Position numbers and translations under genes: made by a program. The notes under the pieces are model-generated. The model made no database searches, was not told where the DNA came from, and saw only the letters and a program-made list of their open reading frames with translations. DNA of 64,000 nt, from the NCBI GenBank assembly GCA_032622095.1, contig CP136069.1, positions 68,287,319 to 68,351,318 on the forward strand, written 5' to 3'. Of this stretch, positions 33,456-47,035 are shown in pieces; the stretch's first letter is position 1, and the number at the start of each line of letters is the position of its first letter. Source of the stretch: Siphonodentalium dalli. Lineage: Eukaryota > Mollusca > Scaphopoda > Gadilida > Siphonodentaliidae.

Positions 33456-34103
33456 GGTAGCAATACACGATTTCCAGCAATTTTGCCAACCTGGGAGGGG
33501 GTACTGTACTTCAAATCAGTGCTAAGCCATTATCGTTGGCATATATTCCATCGAGCATGTTTTAATTTCGACAGAAATTTTAGGTGTAATCATATAAATG
33601 TACTTTTGGTTCTTCGTACAGTTTGTCATTGAGTTATGCCCCTTGGTTAGCACACACGAACCGCTCAATTTTACCCATTTTTGTACTCAAATTGGCCATT
33701 TTCAACCCAAAAACAGACCATGATAGAGCGAATGTCAGTAAATAAGATTCTTCCACCTGATAGAGCTATGCTAGCGCTGAGAAATATTTGAAATAGAAAA
33801 AAAGTTATCGTATCAATTTGAAAAAAAAGTCTTACGAGCCCAGATGACAGAATTCAGGGGAGAGAAATCGGGCTATTTTCCTGTAATCAATAACACAGAG
33901 TTGGCCTTCACTGAATACGAAAACCCTGTTGCGTATCCAAATTTTTTACTTTTTTGAGAACTTTCCCAGTTTTGTAAAATAAATAAACCTTCAAACCAGT
34001 AATGACACAGTTAACACAGGCTACACTGGCCGTTATGCCCGCCAGATACTTATATTTCTATTTTTCAGACCCCCTACAACCCGTGAAATCGTGTACTGCT
34101 ACC
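33456..34103 (+). mobile_element. 648-bp inverted-terminal-repeat element, copy 1
   Basis: It begins GGTAGCAATACACGATTTC and ends with its near-perfect reverse complement GAAATCGTGTACTGCTACC. The second copy at 35412-36059 is the same length. I found a single difference (G at about 33871 against A at 35827). There is no coding capacity. The target duplication is unclear because both flanks are T/A runs. Confidence 0.85.
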
Positions 34104-34399
34104 TTAAAGGAAAAATAGAGTTATCCCCCTTCAACGCGCAAATGTCCAGTTAAGTCTCTGACGTACACCGATAACTTTGATATATAACACATATGGTGTT
34201 TCTTCAGTGCGAATGGGAAATAAGGTCAATATAAGTAGTGTGGTTTCAATAAAAATGAACCAAATTCACCCAAATTATTGGTTATAGCGGAAAAAAAAAT
34301 TTAAATTATAAATGTGACATCATGCCCACCACCTTAAAACTAAACATCCCAGTCAAAAAGGCAGTCTGAACAGACATATTACATCTGTATTCTGCTGAC
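34104..34399. other. Spacer without recognised feature
   Basis: AT-rich sequence between the first 648-bp element and the diverged tandem repeat. Confidence 0.4.
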
Positions 34400-35170
34400 C
34401 AGAGCATATGCACTGTGGTTATTTAGTAGCCAGCCACCCCCCCCATCCTCCCCCGCATATGTTAAGACAATGTTCTTGTCACCCCCCTCCAAATATGTTA
34501 AGAGACAATGTATTTGGTTATTTGGAAACACGACCAACACCGAATGACCAATATCAATCAATACGCCTATTCGTAGGTGGTATCCGAGGAGTTCCATTGT
34601 TGGGATGTTCCCTTAGCAACACATTTCGTTACATGCAAATCACTTTTATGTGGTCAGTCATAAACATGTAAGAACGCAACAAAACTCCAAACAAATCGTA
34701 GGGAATAACTAATGCATATATAATCATCCCTCCCCCAAAATGTGAACCATGTTTATTTGGCCGGTCGGTGTACATTCCATGACTTAATTGTCAAGTTGAA
34801 ATCACACTATTTAATTATTTATGGAATCTTATATACCATTTTTATTTTGCTGGTGCTCACGCGCTGTTCGTGATAACTCAGTAGCTGACTTTACCCCCTC
34901 TCCAATATACATATTGACATTACTCGGTCATTCGGAAACACGACCAAGACTAAATAACCAACATTAATATGGCTTTTCGCACCAGGTATCCAAGGAAATC
35001 CATTGTTGAAATGTTTGCGTGGCAACACGTTTCATTAAATTGATGTCAATTTTATGTAATTGCACAAAACCGCACCACTCGAAACGAATCGTACAGAGTA
35101 ACTGATGCATATATAATCACATAACCCCCCCCCCCCCCCAAATGTGAACCGGAATGTTTTTTTTATCGAT
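34400..35170. repeat. Diverged tandem repeat of about 420 bp with C tracts
   Basis: 'ggaaacacgaccaa', 'tccattgttg', 'gcaacac' and 'aactaatgcatatataatca' recur in order at about 34520-34735 and 34935-35130. Both halves end in a long C tract followed by AAATGTGAACC. Confidence 0.7.
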
Positions 35171-35411
35171 AGCAGACATACGTTGAATTTGTTTTTTGCC
35201 CTGTCGGTGTGATCATTCAGTGATTGTCAAGCTGGAATCCATACTATCAAAGTTTACAGCCTCTGATACAAATACTCTACAAGCAAATGCACCTAATTCC
35301 GAGAACAGTCATAAATAGAAACTGTCAATAGTAACTCAGACACGAAGATAGGAAAGATAAAATGTTTCAGTAGATTTTCACTAATTTATCCAATTTGATA
35401 TGTCTCTTTAA

Positions 35412-36059
35412 GGTAGCAATACACGATTTCCAGCAATTTTGCCAACCTGGGAGGGGGTACTGTACTTCAAATCAGTGCTAAGCCATTATCGTTGGCATAT
35501 ATTCCATCGAGCATGTTTTAATTTCGACAGAAATTTTAGGTGTAATCATATAAATGTACTTTTGGTTCTTCGTACAGTTTGTCATTGAGTTATGCCCCTT
35601 GGTTAGCACACACGAACCGCTCAATTTTACCCATTTTTGTACTCAAATTGGCCATTTTCAACCCAAAAACAGACCATGATAGAGCGAATGTCAGTAAATA
35701 AGATTCTTCCACCTGATAGAGCTATGCTAGCGCTGAGAAATATTTGAAATAGAAAAAAAGTTATCGTATCAATTTGAAAAAAAAGTCTTACGAGCCCAGA
35801 TGACAGAATTCAGGGGAGAGAAATCGGACTATTTTCCTGTAATCAATAACACAGAGTTGGCCTTCACTGAATACGAAAACCCTGTTGCGTATCCAAATTT
35901 TTTACTTTTTTGAGAACTTTCCCAGTTTTGTAAAATAAATAAACCTTCAAACCAGTAATGACACAGTTAACACAGGCTACACTGGCCGTTATGCCCGCCA
36001 GATACTTATATTTCTATTTTTCAGACCCCCTACAACCCGTGAAATCGTGTACTGCTACC
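35412..36059 (+). mobile_element. 648-bp inverted-terminal-repeat element, copy 2
   Basis: It is practically identical to 33456-34103 and in the same orientation, 1956 bp downstream. Sequence between the two is not duplicated, so this looks like two recent insertions of one source rather than a tandem duplication. Confidence 0.85.
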
Positions 36060-36769
36060 TTTTGAAATTATCCCGGTATCAAAATAGGAAGATAAATGCC
36101 TAAACTATCTTTCTACGACAAATTAATGTCCCATAAAGACGCATTGAAGTCATGAAAATTACAACAAAATTGCAATGTTCGGGCCCCGAACAATTTGTCC
36201 AACCTGCCATTTTGGATGATGCATTTAACCACCGACAATAGCCGAGGATTTCCGGGTGTATTCGTAAATAAGCTTCCCCAGCGTCTTATAATTTCCGCTA
36301 CGCGATAAAGGGGTTTCAATTTGATCGTATGTGTGTCCCTGTGAGAAAAATGGTCTCTGTTGACAAGAATTTAATGATAGGACGGTCATCCTGAATTTAT
36401 CCGAGACGTAGCGATGGTGCGATTGGGGGGAGGGGTTCAGAAAGGAACATAATATTACTTATACATGTATAATAAGTAATTTTGTTGAGATGCATTTGTA
36501 TTTAAATTTCAATCAAACATCATTATCCTAGTAAATTGCATGATTTGCAGTATATGCTGAATATATTTTTATAGAATATAGGAATGGGTCGCCAAGTATT
36601 AGATCATGTTATGAATTTATACTCTGGCTACCGTAGTGATCATATTCAACCAGTTAAAAATATGGGAATGTTTTGACGCAGAACTTTAGGCCTATAGCAT
36701 TGAAAAAAAACAACTCAGTGACTATATATATTTATTTATTACTTGTTCCTTCATAATATATTTCACAAT
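36060..36769. other. No recognised gene
   Basis: A minus-strand frame of 68 codons near 36113-36319 has no recognisable content. The rest is AT-rich. Confidence 0.35.
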
Positions 36770-37345
36770 AGGGGGTGTTACACTCCAGATTGCATGATTT
36801 GTCTGTGACTTTTCTGAGTCGACATCGACTCAACAAAGTGACATATTTCATGCAACATCGAGTTGGGATCTTCGTTATACTACGTATGCACAGTGGAATA
36901 CACTATTTACTGAGGAACGATATTAACTAAGAACATATTAGCTGCACTGGTTTTTTTTTTAAATATTTATAAACTTCCTATCTGAACATGATAAATTTCA
37001 TATTACTTCAACTGGTGTAGAATTATCTCTACGGGCGTAGCCAGGGTAGAGATTCATGATATGATCTAGCTAAGTATATATATGCATATAGTTTTTCATA
37101 ATTTACGTAGATCCGTCCATTGCATGTTTACATGTTGAAATCAACTGTAGACAATTTAAGATAGACAGCCGGGGAGTGTGTGTACACAAGCCCGTAGCAT
37201 TGGAACTGTGTTAATTATCTACTTGGATTAACTGTTTTGAATATATTTTTTTAAAACACGGAAAAATTAGATATCATATGAAAGTAGAAGATGTGAGCTT
37301 TGTGTTCCTCACTGCTGTATAATTTGAAAGTTGTGTGGTGGGAAC
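36770..37345 (+). repeat. Dispersed repeat pair with 56700-57340
   Basis: Shared words in the same order: GATTGCATG, 'ctgtgacttt', 'aactaagaa', CTCTACGGGCGTAGC, ATTCATGA, 'acacggaaaaat', ATATGAAAGT, 'aacggcgtgtaaacaatg'. The copies are strongly diverged. The segment 37024-37070 contains the small hairpin module also seen at 49 and 51 kb. Confidence 0.65.
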
Positions 37346-37689
37346 GGCGTGTAAACAATGTAGACACATTTTGAGGAAAAATAATTTAAAACAAATTTAA
37401 TCCTATTCTACTACTGAAACCGATGGTGAAGACGCTGTTTTTGGTGTTATTTTTCATGTCTATTTTCTAACTATTCCAATATGAAACGGGGGTAACAGGT
37501 GTGATATGGCCATGTTGTGACAGACATTCTACATAATTATATGGTTTACGACTAAGCATATATATCATTTTATTACTATCTTGGCGATAGTTGGTGCACC
37601 TAAAGCCACCTATCACAGAAATTCAGCATTTTGCAATACCAATTATTGTCATCATGGATGCCATTTTGAATAGAACATATTGCTCTAAG

Positions 37690-37800
37690 CGGATTTATCG
37701 GATTTTGGATATGTTATAGAGGATATGATTATTATTCCTCTTCAAAATGGAATAAAAACCAACTTAGTCCAAATATTTTCTAGGTCAAAACTTTTATCGA
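37690..37800 (+). repeat. Fragment of the large foldback element
   Basis: 'ggatatgttatagaggatat', 'cctcttcaaaatgg' and 'aaaaccaacttagtcc' match 15240-15310. Confidence 0.65.
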
Positions 37801-38059
37801 CGAGACTATATTTTGTCTTTTCAGCATTTACCCATCACCTGGAGGTCTTACATCTTTGCCCTTTTCCCAGGTGGTTTTAATTAAACTGATGGTGAAATAA
37901 AATAAACGAATTTTTAGTGCTCCAAGCAACCTATATGTACTGGTTGTGTCTGTATATAGACTATAAACTCCACGCGGATGGCAGTATATCACAAGGGAAG
38001 TGATAGTTTTCAATATCGTTCCTTTTTATTAGAGGTAGAAACATATTTTCCCAATTTTC

Positions 38060-38574
38060 ATTTCGGTCCTAAATTAGTGTTTCTCTGGCTTCGGGGGTTA
38101 CCAAAATATTAAACTTGAGTCGAGGACCCCACCCACCAAAGCTTAGAGTTATCAGATATCGATTTTTGATACCTAGGTAGGTACTCAATCCGATCAGACG
38201 CTCCTAAATTACTATTTCTTTGGTTTCGGGGGTAACAAATATTTGACTCGAGCTCAGAGTGATCAGATATCGATTGTTGAAGTTTGTTATTTCTCGAGAT
38301 GTGTAATAATATGTGGCCCAGAAACACGTGGTCAAACGGAGGGTCAAGTGGTAATACGGTAAATGTTTGTGAGACTTTAGTGATAATACGGCCATGTTTT
38401 GTTGAACAAAATGTTGATAAACAACAAGTTTTTGGAAATTTGATACTATAGTTGACAGTGATTAGCAATATGTTGTGCAATACATCGATTCTGATAACTA
38501 AAGCGTATCTTGAAGAAATGTTGTTGCTGTTGTATCTTGATGGTATGGGGACCGTCTGATCGGATTGAGTACCT
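38060..38574 (+). mobile_element. TTAA-flanked short inverted-repeat element, copy C
   Basis: The intact part is 38179-38574. It begins AGGTACTCAATCCGATCAG and ends CTGATCGGATTGAGTACCT, with TTAA at 38575-38578. Immediately upstream (38075-38178) is a fragment of a second copy in tandem ('ggcttcgggggttac', 'gagtcgaggacc'). No protein is encoded. Confidence 0.8.
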
Positions 38575-38578
38575 TTAA

Positions 38579-41480
38579 AAAGAACTACGGAATTTAACTA
38601 ACTTCAGTTCATCGACACACTCAACTGAAAATTATTGCCTACACAATTGCGATTAGAATATATTTTTGAAAAATCAATGTGTTCCGTCTTCATTTGGGGT
38701 AAAAAAAAGTTTAGCCAAAAGTTTAGCCAAATGAAATTTTTATTAGCCAAATTCGAAAAAGATTAGCCATTGGCTAATTTGGCTAATTAATTTTTCCACT
38801 TTAGCCCAAACAGGCCAGAGTGCGGATTTCAGGGTTTTTTTCGTCCGCCCGCCCGATTCTCGAACGCTTTTCGCCTTTAGAGGCCGAAATGTCAAAGTTT
38901 TACTTCCAAGCTTCGGCCGGTTCTCGAACGCTTATTAACGACAGCGCGAACCCTGAATGTAAATGACTAAAATTCATGTTTACATTGTGTATCAAACTGA
39001 AAAGCCGTTCTAGCGTTACATCCTTGTCAACAGAGGTTATTATTCTCGCATGGACAAATAAGATCAGGCGGAAATAAGTTAAAACACATTATCGCGTACC
39101 GAAAATGATAGAGACGCTGGGGAAACTTGGAAAATATTACGTCACAAACATGGCGGTATCGAGAATGCACTTATTTCCGAAAACACACGAGCGCTGCCGG
39201 CATCACTCGGAAGGTCGGCTGATTAGAAAAATTTAACCGGAACAGCGAAACGATATCAAATTTGCGCAAAAATATAACTAACAAAACGCGTTTGTTATCG
39301 CTATATCGACGAATTAGCTCCGGAATAGTTTGCATAATTATGCATGTTTTGAGACCCCTTTTCTCGAATTACGTATACATAAATTTTAGGGTTCATCTGT
39401 AAATACCTCGCTGAAATTGCCACCTATTTCAAGTGACACGGGTTACTTGAGCATGAATGCCCACGAATGCACGATTCGTCAATAATGGGAACCATTCTGG
39501 TAGCAATTTTAAATAGAATTGCGCATCATGATGTCCCGGAGTAACATGATACAATGAATATAATACCTTGGGTTGTGTGAGACATTATAGAAGGCGGCAA
39601 TGACGGCGATAAAAAGTGAAACTTGACATATTTCAACATTTATTCTGACCATGGTATTGGCAGCCATCTTGGGGTTAGTAAGCCATTTTGTAATCCAAAA
39701 AAACGACACTGAATTATCGTACACATCGAACATCTCTGCCACGCTACATTCAGCGCTTTATGGCTTCCGAGAAGATGACAAAGATGGCTTTAGGTTATTT
39801 TTGGAGAAAAATACCTAAATTTTATCAAAATATTGTGCCAGGAGGTGCATTGTGTAATATTTTAACTTGATTCTTCGAGTTTGTAGATCGGGATAAATAT
39901 TACGGATACAAGGTGGAAATTTTGTGTTTTTCAGTATTGGGGACCCACCACCCCAGGAGCGTAAGTTTTTTCCACCAAGGTCTGTGACACCCACCCGGGA
40001 CCGTAAGTTGTTTCCACTCAGGTCTGGGACACCCACCCCCAAAATTGATGAAAATCTTGTAAATTCTACTAAATAATATGTTGTTGGCAGGGTAAGGGTC
40101 TCTCATTGTGTCTGCACCGGAACTGAGAGAACGCTGATCAAGTACACCCACAAAAAATAAACAAACAAAGCACATGGCTGAAAAATATGCCAACATAACC
40201 AGTGACAAAACCTTTAAAAACCCAAATATTTATGGTTATAAAGGTAAAATACCCACTTTAACAGGATAGTTGTGTCCCTTATTAGCAATAGGTTAAAATA
40301 TGTGTAAAGTAAAATCACCATCAATTTGATTAAATAAACACAGTTCCAGTCCTCTCCATGTGGGAAATCACTGGTGAGCAATGAGGAGCTCCCCTAAAAA
40401 TCATTCTAGGCGAGTGGCGAATAGCTCTCCTACAAAATGTCGAGGCGAGTAGTATCACAACAGGAGATGCCAAAGGCATCTCCCGAAGGCATGAGGGGGG
40501 AGTACGGAAGGGGGTCAGGGGGCCTCCACAGGAAAATTTGGAAAATTATATGCTCTGAGATTGAATCTGGAGCCTTTTAATGCTCCAATCAGTGAACAAC
40601 AAGTTATTATGTGACTTAAGTCACTGTAGTCATGTATCGACATCGACCACGTACTTCGACCACGTGGTCACTGTATTTATCGTTTATTCAATATCTTGAC
40701 TGATATCATTAATATAAACAAATGAGACCAACGGTTTTTCGGCTTTTTGACAGCAAATCAATCTAATGGGTCATACATTACCGGTATGTATTTAAAAGTA
40801 CTAGGATTTCCAGTGGGATTTCAAGGAATGAGGGAACCAAGAACTTTTAAGCAATATGAATTTCTATGTTATTTACTATTTATGTATTTTGTATTTATGT
40901 TACATTTTTTATGTTCTATGCAGTTGAATACAGTTTTATATTTTATATCTCACTGTCGCCACTCATGAGATACTTCCGGTATTCACTCAAAACACGCTGG
41001 TATCCTCTATGTATAATAAGTTAAAAAAGCCATGATAGACTATGAGAACAGATGAGAATGGATTTGTTTTCATTGCAATTTTTTTCCTCGACCAAAACTG
41101 GACCCACCCCATGGTTTCAACTGTTAAAGGGAGAAATTGTGGACAAAAATTCAAATATAGAGCCCCCCTCACTTGTATAAGGCTATAGCATGCACTACTA
41201 TATGAATCTGATTGTTTCAATTCATTTTGAAGCTGTCATTTGTCTTAGAAATGATTTTGGAAAAAAAATGCATGACATCAGAAAAAATATGCATTCCGGG
41301 CTCGGGGACACCCACCCACCTGGTCCTTGTATCCTATAATTTTTTCCGACCCCCCCCCCTCCCTGGTCTGGGGGTACATTATATATTGTTTCTACTTTAA
41401 TGTTCGAGTTTGTAGACATCAACATATATATATTATTACATTCTTTAGCAGACTTTCAACGGCCGTTGTGTTAATTAAGC
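38579..41480. other. Non-coding interval with small repeats
   Basis: Nothing gene-like is supported. The sequence GTTAGCC/TTAGCCAAA repeats locally at 38710-38800. GACACCCACC-type C-rich words occur at 39950-40040 and 41310-41330. 'gaggcgagt' repeats near 40410-40450. Short frames at 40747, 40987 and 41212 lack recognisable domains. Confidence 0.35.
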
Positions 41481-41489
41481 ATATTGACA

Positions 41490-42125
41490 TAAAGAAACGA
41501 AAGACAACGCTTTGCGTGAATCGTCATATTTGGCTCACCCAAACTATTATTTGACGCCACATAACGTCATGACTGCAATTCCGAGATTCAATGGTTACAC
41601 GTATTACCCTACTCTGGTTATCGCCCCACTCACAGGTAAGAAAATTGGACGAATATCTCTTTTCAAAAGGTGTGAATATACTGTCGCGGCTGTATTTAAA
41701 AAATGATCGATTTTATCACCAGGTGCCTCAATAAAACGACGCGTTGCGAAAAAAAAGTCCGCCTATTTTACAAATCCAACATACGGATTCCGAAAGTTAA
41801 GTACTGTTAATGCTAACCAAAAATGTAGGTTGCATAAATTCCCTCTCGATGCGACACCAGTCCTATGTCCTTATTTGCCTAGACTATTTAATGTGACAAA
41901 ATTATGCTTGTCATGTGCCGACGTCTGCGAAGAGCGATTGTTAAGTCAATATATATTTCTTCTCAAAATGTGTGAAAATACTCTGTCAAAGATGTCGGCT
42001 TTATTTAAATAATGACTTGATTTTTTCATCGGGTGCCTCAAGAAAACCACGCGGTGAGAAAAAAGTCCGCCGGCCTATCTGAAAAATCCAACATACGGAT
42101 TCCGAAAGTTTAGTATGCGGTGGAT
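41490..42125 (+). repeat. Dispersed repeat R, plus-strand copy
   Basis: Inverted counterpart of 30963-31450. Its last part ('aacatacggattccgaaagtt') occurs twice, near 41779 and 42090, and a further fragment is at 42540-42620, so this copy is locally expanded. Confidence 0.75.
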
Positions 42126-42730
42126 CCATCCCACTCACAGCCAACTCATTCGACAGTAAATGGTATTATAACTACCGTAGAGCGTAGGCTTTGGGTCCGT
42201 ATACAACATATAACTTGACATGGGCCCGAGTTGGTCATGCTCGCCCAGCGTCGATCTCTACTCTTGGCGCGCCGGACCGGCCCAGCAAAGTGTTCTGTTA
42301 TATAAATACGCGCCTAATAATAACCACATATATGATATATATAAATCAAGTTAATTAAATGACTATAGATTAATACATCTTAGAAAGATCTTAAATGAAC
42401 ACGGAAATTAATTCAATGTATTATGATTATATTATGCGTGATGATGCACACGTGACTGTATATATTATTTGTATATATTTATTTGTAATTTGTCTAGAAT
42501 GTCTTATATATAGATGTTAGACAATAAATAATACAGATGGTATTTACGCTAATCAAAAATGTAGGTCACATAAATTCCCTCTCGAGGCGACACCTAGGCT
42601 ATGTCCATATTTGGCTGGCCAAAAATGCAGAGACCATTGCGCAACACCAGTGAAATTGTGTACCATTGCCTATATCGCTATATACATTGCGTACAGTTTC
42701 GGTTTTTTATAATAACTAATTAAATATATT
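42126..42730. other. No recognised gene
   Basis: AT-rich sequence between the repeat R copy and the next tandem block; only the small R fragment at 42540-42620 is recognisable. Confidence 0.35.
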
Positions 42731-43620
42731 GATGTCAAAAGTTCGAGTCAGGGTGCATGCAAGGGGATATGGCTACCAACATTGATAACAAATATTTTTA
42801 TCTACGATTTCCAACAAATTGATACACATTCTTCTCCATGATAGGAGGAAATATAAACGTGTGATTTAGATGTCAGGTGTGCACTGAAGGGGAGAGGTCA
42901 CCAAAATTGATAAAAAATAATTTTAGTGCCGATTTGACCAAATTGATGCACATTATTCTCCATGATACAAAGAATATAATCGTGTGATTTAAAGAAGCCA
43001 ATGGCAAATTGGTGCCGTGTGGGTGTGGGGATGGGGGGGGGGGGGGGCACTAAATTCCATAAGAATGTGTTTATTGAACTTTATTCGCCGATTACCACAA
43101 AACTTATACTTATTCATATTCATGATATCATGAGTACAATTATCTGGTTTAATGTTGTCAAAAGTATTGGTTCACCAGGTATTGGTTCGAGGTGTGCATG
43201 GAAGGGGGAATGACACCAAAATTTATAACAAATATTTTAACGCCTAATTTCTACCGAATTGATACATATTCTTCTTCGTGAATGTACTCTTTCGGTTTTA
43301 ATACGCCAAATTGGTACTGTTTGGGTGAGAGATGGGGGAGGGCACTAAATTTGATTGATACGAATTTGTTTAATCGACGATTCCACCAATGTTATATATA
43401 GTCATCTTCATAGTGAGTCGAATTGTGGTTTAAAGATGGCGCCGCTTGAGTCAGGGATAGGAAGGGGAGTGTCACAAAAGCTGATAAAAATATATTAAGC
43501 GCAAATTTCCAACAAATTCATACACATTCTTCTCCAACGATACGATGAATCAAATCGATTGGGTTAAAGCCGCCACATTTGGCACCTATTATATGTTTTC
43601 GAATGTCTGTCTGTGTTCAC
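42731..43620. repeat. Diverged tandem repeat of about 170-230 bp
   Basis: 'gataacaaatattttt', 'ttgatacacattcttctcc' and GGCAAATTGGTGCCGTGTGG variants recur four to five times (about 42780, 42910, 43200, 43470). A poly-G run lies at 43034-43047. Confidence 0.7.
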
Positions 43621-43779
43621 GGGGACCATCTAGACAGCAGCAAAGAGGGGTAACTTTTTACGAGGAAGATAATGGTGTATGTTATAATTTAATATGTTAA
43701 GTGCACGAGGCTAGCTGTTGGTGTCAGGTGCCGTATCACGAATTCAGATGCAATCAGCAATTAATTCCCATTAGTGTGA

Positions 43780-44180
43780 GAGTGGTACATGATAACTAGC
43801 TGGAAAATGTTTTAGAAACGAGAAATCGACCGAAATTCAGCTTCATAATTTGATTTAAAATTTGTGCTTGGCGGTTCGGTGGTCGGTCATCTATAAACAT
43901 CAAAAATTCTCAGTATACAATATAAAATGTTCATTACGCCATGACAATGACAAATGATAATCATTGAACATGTTTTATATGAAAACTACGTACAACTGGT
44001 GTTTAAAAAGAGAAATCGGCCACAAATCGACTAGAAATCTGCGTGAAAACAGGGGGGGTGGTGTGCAAAAAAATTCCGTATATAGGGTCGGGGTGGGTGG
44101 GTGGTCCAGAGGCGGAACAAATGTGCTTGTAATTTTTTTTCCGAAATGTGTTTTTTTCAAACAATTTACAAGTACTGACC
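43780..44180. repeat. Dispersed repeat related to 46080-46640
   Basis: 'tagctggaaaatgttttagaaacgagaaatcg', 'tttgatttaaaattt' and CTTGGCGGTTCGGTGGTCGG match the tandem block at 46.1-46.6 kb. Confidence 0.7.
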
Positions 44181-45454
44181 ATGTAATGTTGTTTGTAAGC
44201 ATGTTAGTACCATGTTTGTTGGTATAGGGCTATATAGACAGCTATAGTGACTCATTAGCCCAGATTTAGCAGCATTCTGGATTTCACAGGATCGCGGCCC
44301 ACTTCACAGTGGACCACCGTAATAGCGTTCAGGAAACTTATGATCAACGGAAGAAATATTTAGTAACAAAATTAATATATTACCCAGTTATATTACCTGA
44401 ATAAAAGTAATAAAACCAAAAAACTGTATCACAAATTGGATACTACATGGTGAATACTCAATGATGACTAGATATCATTAAGTTGATTAACCTTATTGGT
44501 GCATAACATGAAATTGAAAAGGGTCGGTATCTCATAAATTTCTAATGTCTGAAATACTGTCTTGTTCTGGCATGTAATAAAATGCATTCCTTCTGGTTAT
44601 TTCCCAACTTGAATGATTGCAAGCAATGTTAATTTGCAACAATTATCCAAATAAAACTGAATTGGTTATGATGAAAGACCATTACTGTTTACTGCTCAGA
44701 CAATCCCAATTGAAGGTGACGCTATTCTCATTGAATTTCCGAACTTCATCTTGGAGCTTTACTGCTCAACAAGACTAAACTAAAATACTAATTGTATACT
44801 GTTATCACTTACAAATAGATGAACTGAAATAATGTGATGCATACAGATGCATTGAGAAATTACAGTCTTCAAAGTTCAAACTAAAAGTAAAATCAAGAAT
44901 AAAATCTGACTGAGACTATACTGCAGACTCTAGTGCACAAATGCACATACAAATATTTAAAATCCATAGCAACTGAATCTCCACTAAAACTCAACAGTTC
45001 TTGAACATTTGATAACATTTAGGTCCACACATTCTATTTGCCTTTACTGATATGGTTATTCAAAAGCAGTCATGTTGTGAGCCACAATGGATTCACTAGA
45101 TATAAGTAATATTATTAAAATTGGCATTATGGTTATAAAGTCATCTAAATGATCTGTACAAGTTACACTACAACTAGATATACTGACCCAATGTATTACT
45201 GAATTATGATAAGGCTGGTGCGTTCAATGCAACAGATAAAATTATATCTAATTTTGTGGAAAACCAAACAATTAAGCCAGGCCTACAAAGTAGATAATGT
45301 TGATCATGAGTTGCTATAGTGGAGATTCAGTCTTTAAGAATGTTTGTACAAACGGACACACGGATGGCTCGAGACGTCAACTGTATACCCGCAGACTGAT
45401 ATGGGGGGTATAATAACCATATATCTATGTGTATACCTAACCAAAAACAATTCC
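44181..45454. other. No recognised gene
   Basis: AT-rich and apparently unique. It has no long frame, repeat partner or splice signal that I could support. Confidence 0.4.
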
Positions 45455-45490
45455 CCTCCCCACGGCCCACCCCACCCCACCCCACCCCGG
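45455..45490 (-). other. G-quadruplex-prone tract on the minus strand
   Basis: Runs of CCCC separated by single A residues mean that the minus strand carries at least four G4 runs with one-base loops, an ideal quadruplex pattern. Confidence 0.6.
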
Positions 45491-46079
45491 TGGATAAGAC
45501 TAAAGAGTTCTTTGGTCATACACAAATAATTGTGGAAAATCTGACCTATTTACAACTATTTACACTGGCCAGTGTTCTCTGTCAGACACAACACACTCGA
45601 TATTTTAAGGCTATAATGGGGTCTAGGGCAGATTTGTGACATATAGTGTACCTACACAATGTTTTATTATTGTTGTTAGATACTGAAAACACCAGTAAAC
45701 ACCTGGAAATACAGTTTATTTTTCGTTTTTCTGATCTGTGTTCACCGATTAAGTATGCTACTGCTTGAATCTTAATGGTACACAACAAGAGTTTGCACCA
45801 AAAAAGGATAGTGGAATGGGATTGAAAGGCAGTTAACACAGTTATTGAAGAACGGCTAAAAAAAACCTCTGAAATTTTGATAAAAAATGAGAAGGGGGGG
45901 GGGTCCCCAAAATTTTGGAGGAAAAAAATATTTGTTTTGCACAAATGGGGTGGTGGGTCCCTCGGGATCGGAAAAATACTTTTTGGGTCCTATATGTGCA
46001 ATTTTTTCCCAGACCCCCCCCCCCTGGGGAAAAGCGAAGTTTTCATTCGGTGAACACGCCCCCTATTAACCAGCCATCG

Positions 46080-46640
46080 GTCATCTAACGATAAACAAAA
46101 TCTCAATATAAAATATTCAAAACCGCCAAGCTCGACTATACGGGTGAGAAATGATAATCATTTCACATGTTTTTACATGAAAACTAGCTGGAGCATGTTT
46201 TAGAAAAGAGAAATCGGCGGAAATGTGGCATCATATTTGATTTAAAATTCGAGCTTGGCGGTTAGGTGGTCGGTCATCTAAAAGTAAAAAAATCTTAATA
46301 TAAAATGTTCAAAACCGCCAAGCTCGACTATGAGAGTGAGAAATGAGAAACATTTTACATGTTTTTACATAAAAACCAGCTGGAACGTGTTTTAGAAACG
46401 AGAAATCCGTGGAAATTCAGCTTCATATTTTGATTTAAAATTCGAGCTTGGCGGTTCGATGATCGGTCATCTAAATGTCAAAAATTCACAGTATATAATG
46501 TTCAAAACTGCCGAGCTCGACTATGAGGATGATAAATGATAAACATTAAACATGTTGTTTCGAATAAAAAAACTTGGTACAACTGGTGTTTAAAAAGAGA
46601 AATCGGCCAAAAATCGACAAGAAATCTGCGTAAAAAGGCG
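46080..46640. repeat. Tandem repeat of about 190 bp
   Basis: Three units contain AACCGCCAAGCTCGACTAT, 'agctgga', 'ttttagaaa' and GAGAAATC, ending in CTTGGCGGTT (about 46110, 46310, 46505). AACCGCCAAGCTCG and CGAGCTTGGCGGTT are reverse complements, so each unit boundary can pair. Confidence 0.75.
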
Positions 46641-47035
46641 ATGTTTTGATTTTGGTGACCACGCCCCCTATTAACCGACCAATCGGGGACATTCGTGCCA
46701 ATATTGTCGATTAATGTACGAAAATTGGCCATATAAGTAATTGGCTGGTGCTATTCCAACATAATTCACTCGAAAACAGCGTTTAAGGGGCTTTTAAAAT
46801 TTTCAAACCGCCAAGCTTGTCTTTTAGTCACTCCCTCAAAAACTGACAAGCTTGAATTTTAGCCACTCTCCATCAGTATATGACATGCATGACCCATACT
46901 CCAAACATACGCCATGGTAGTGCTTTCTTGTACACCTACCCCTAAACAGAATCCACCGAACACTCACATGGGTACAGCAAGAAACAATGTCAGTTTTCAT
47001 ATTTTCCGCACAGATCTCGCAGATTTTTACTTTAA

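Noticed and set aside
41512-42012. Conserved short frames shared with 30963-31432 taken as a gene pair
   Set aside because: Similarity continues outside and between the frames, including stops, so the nucleotide repeat and not a protein is conserved.
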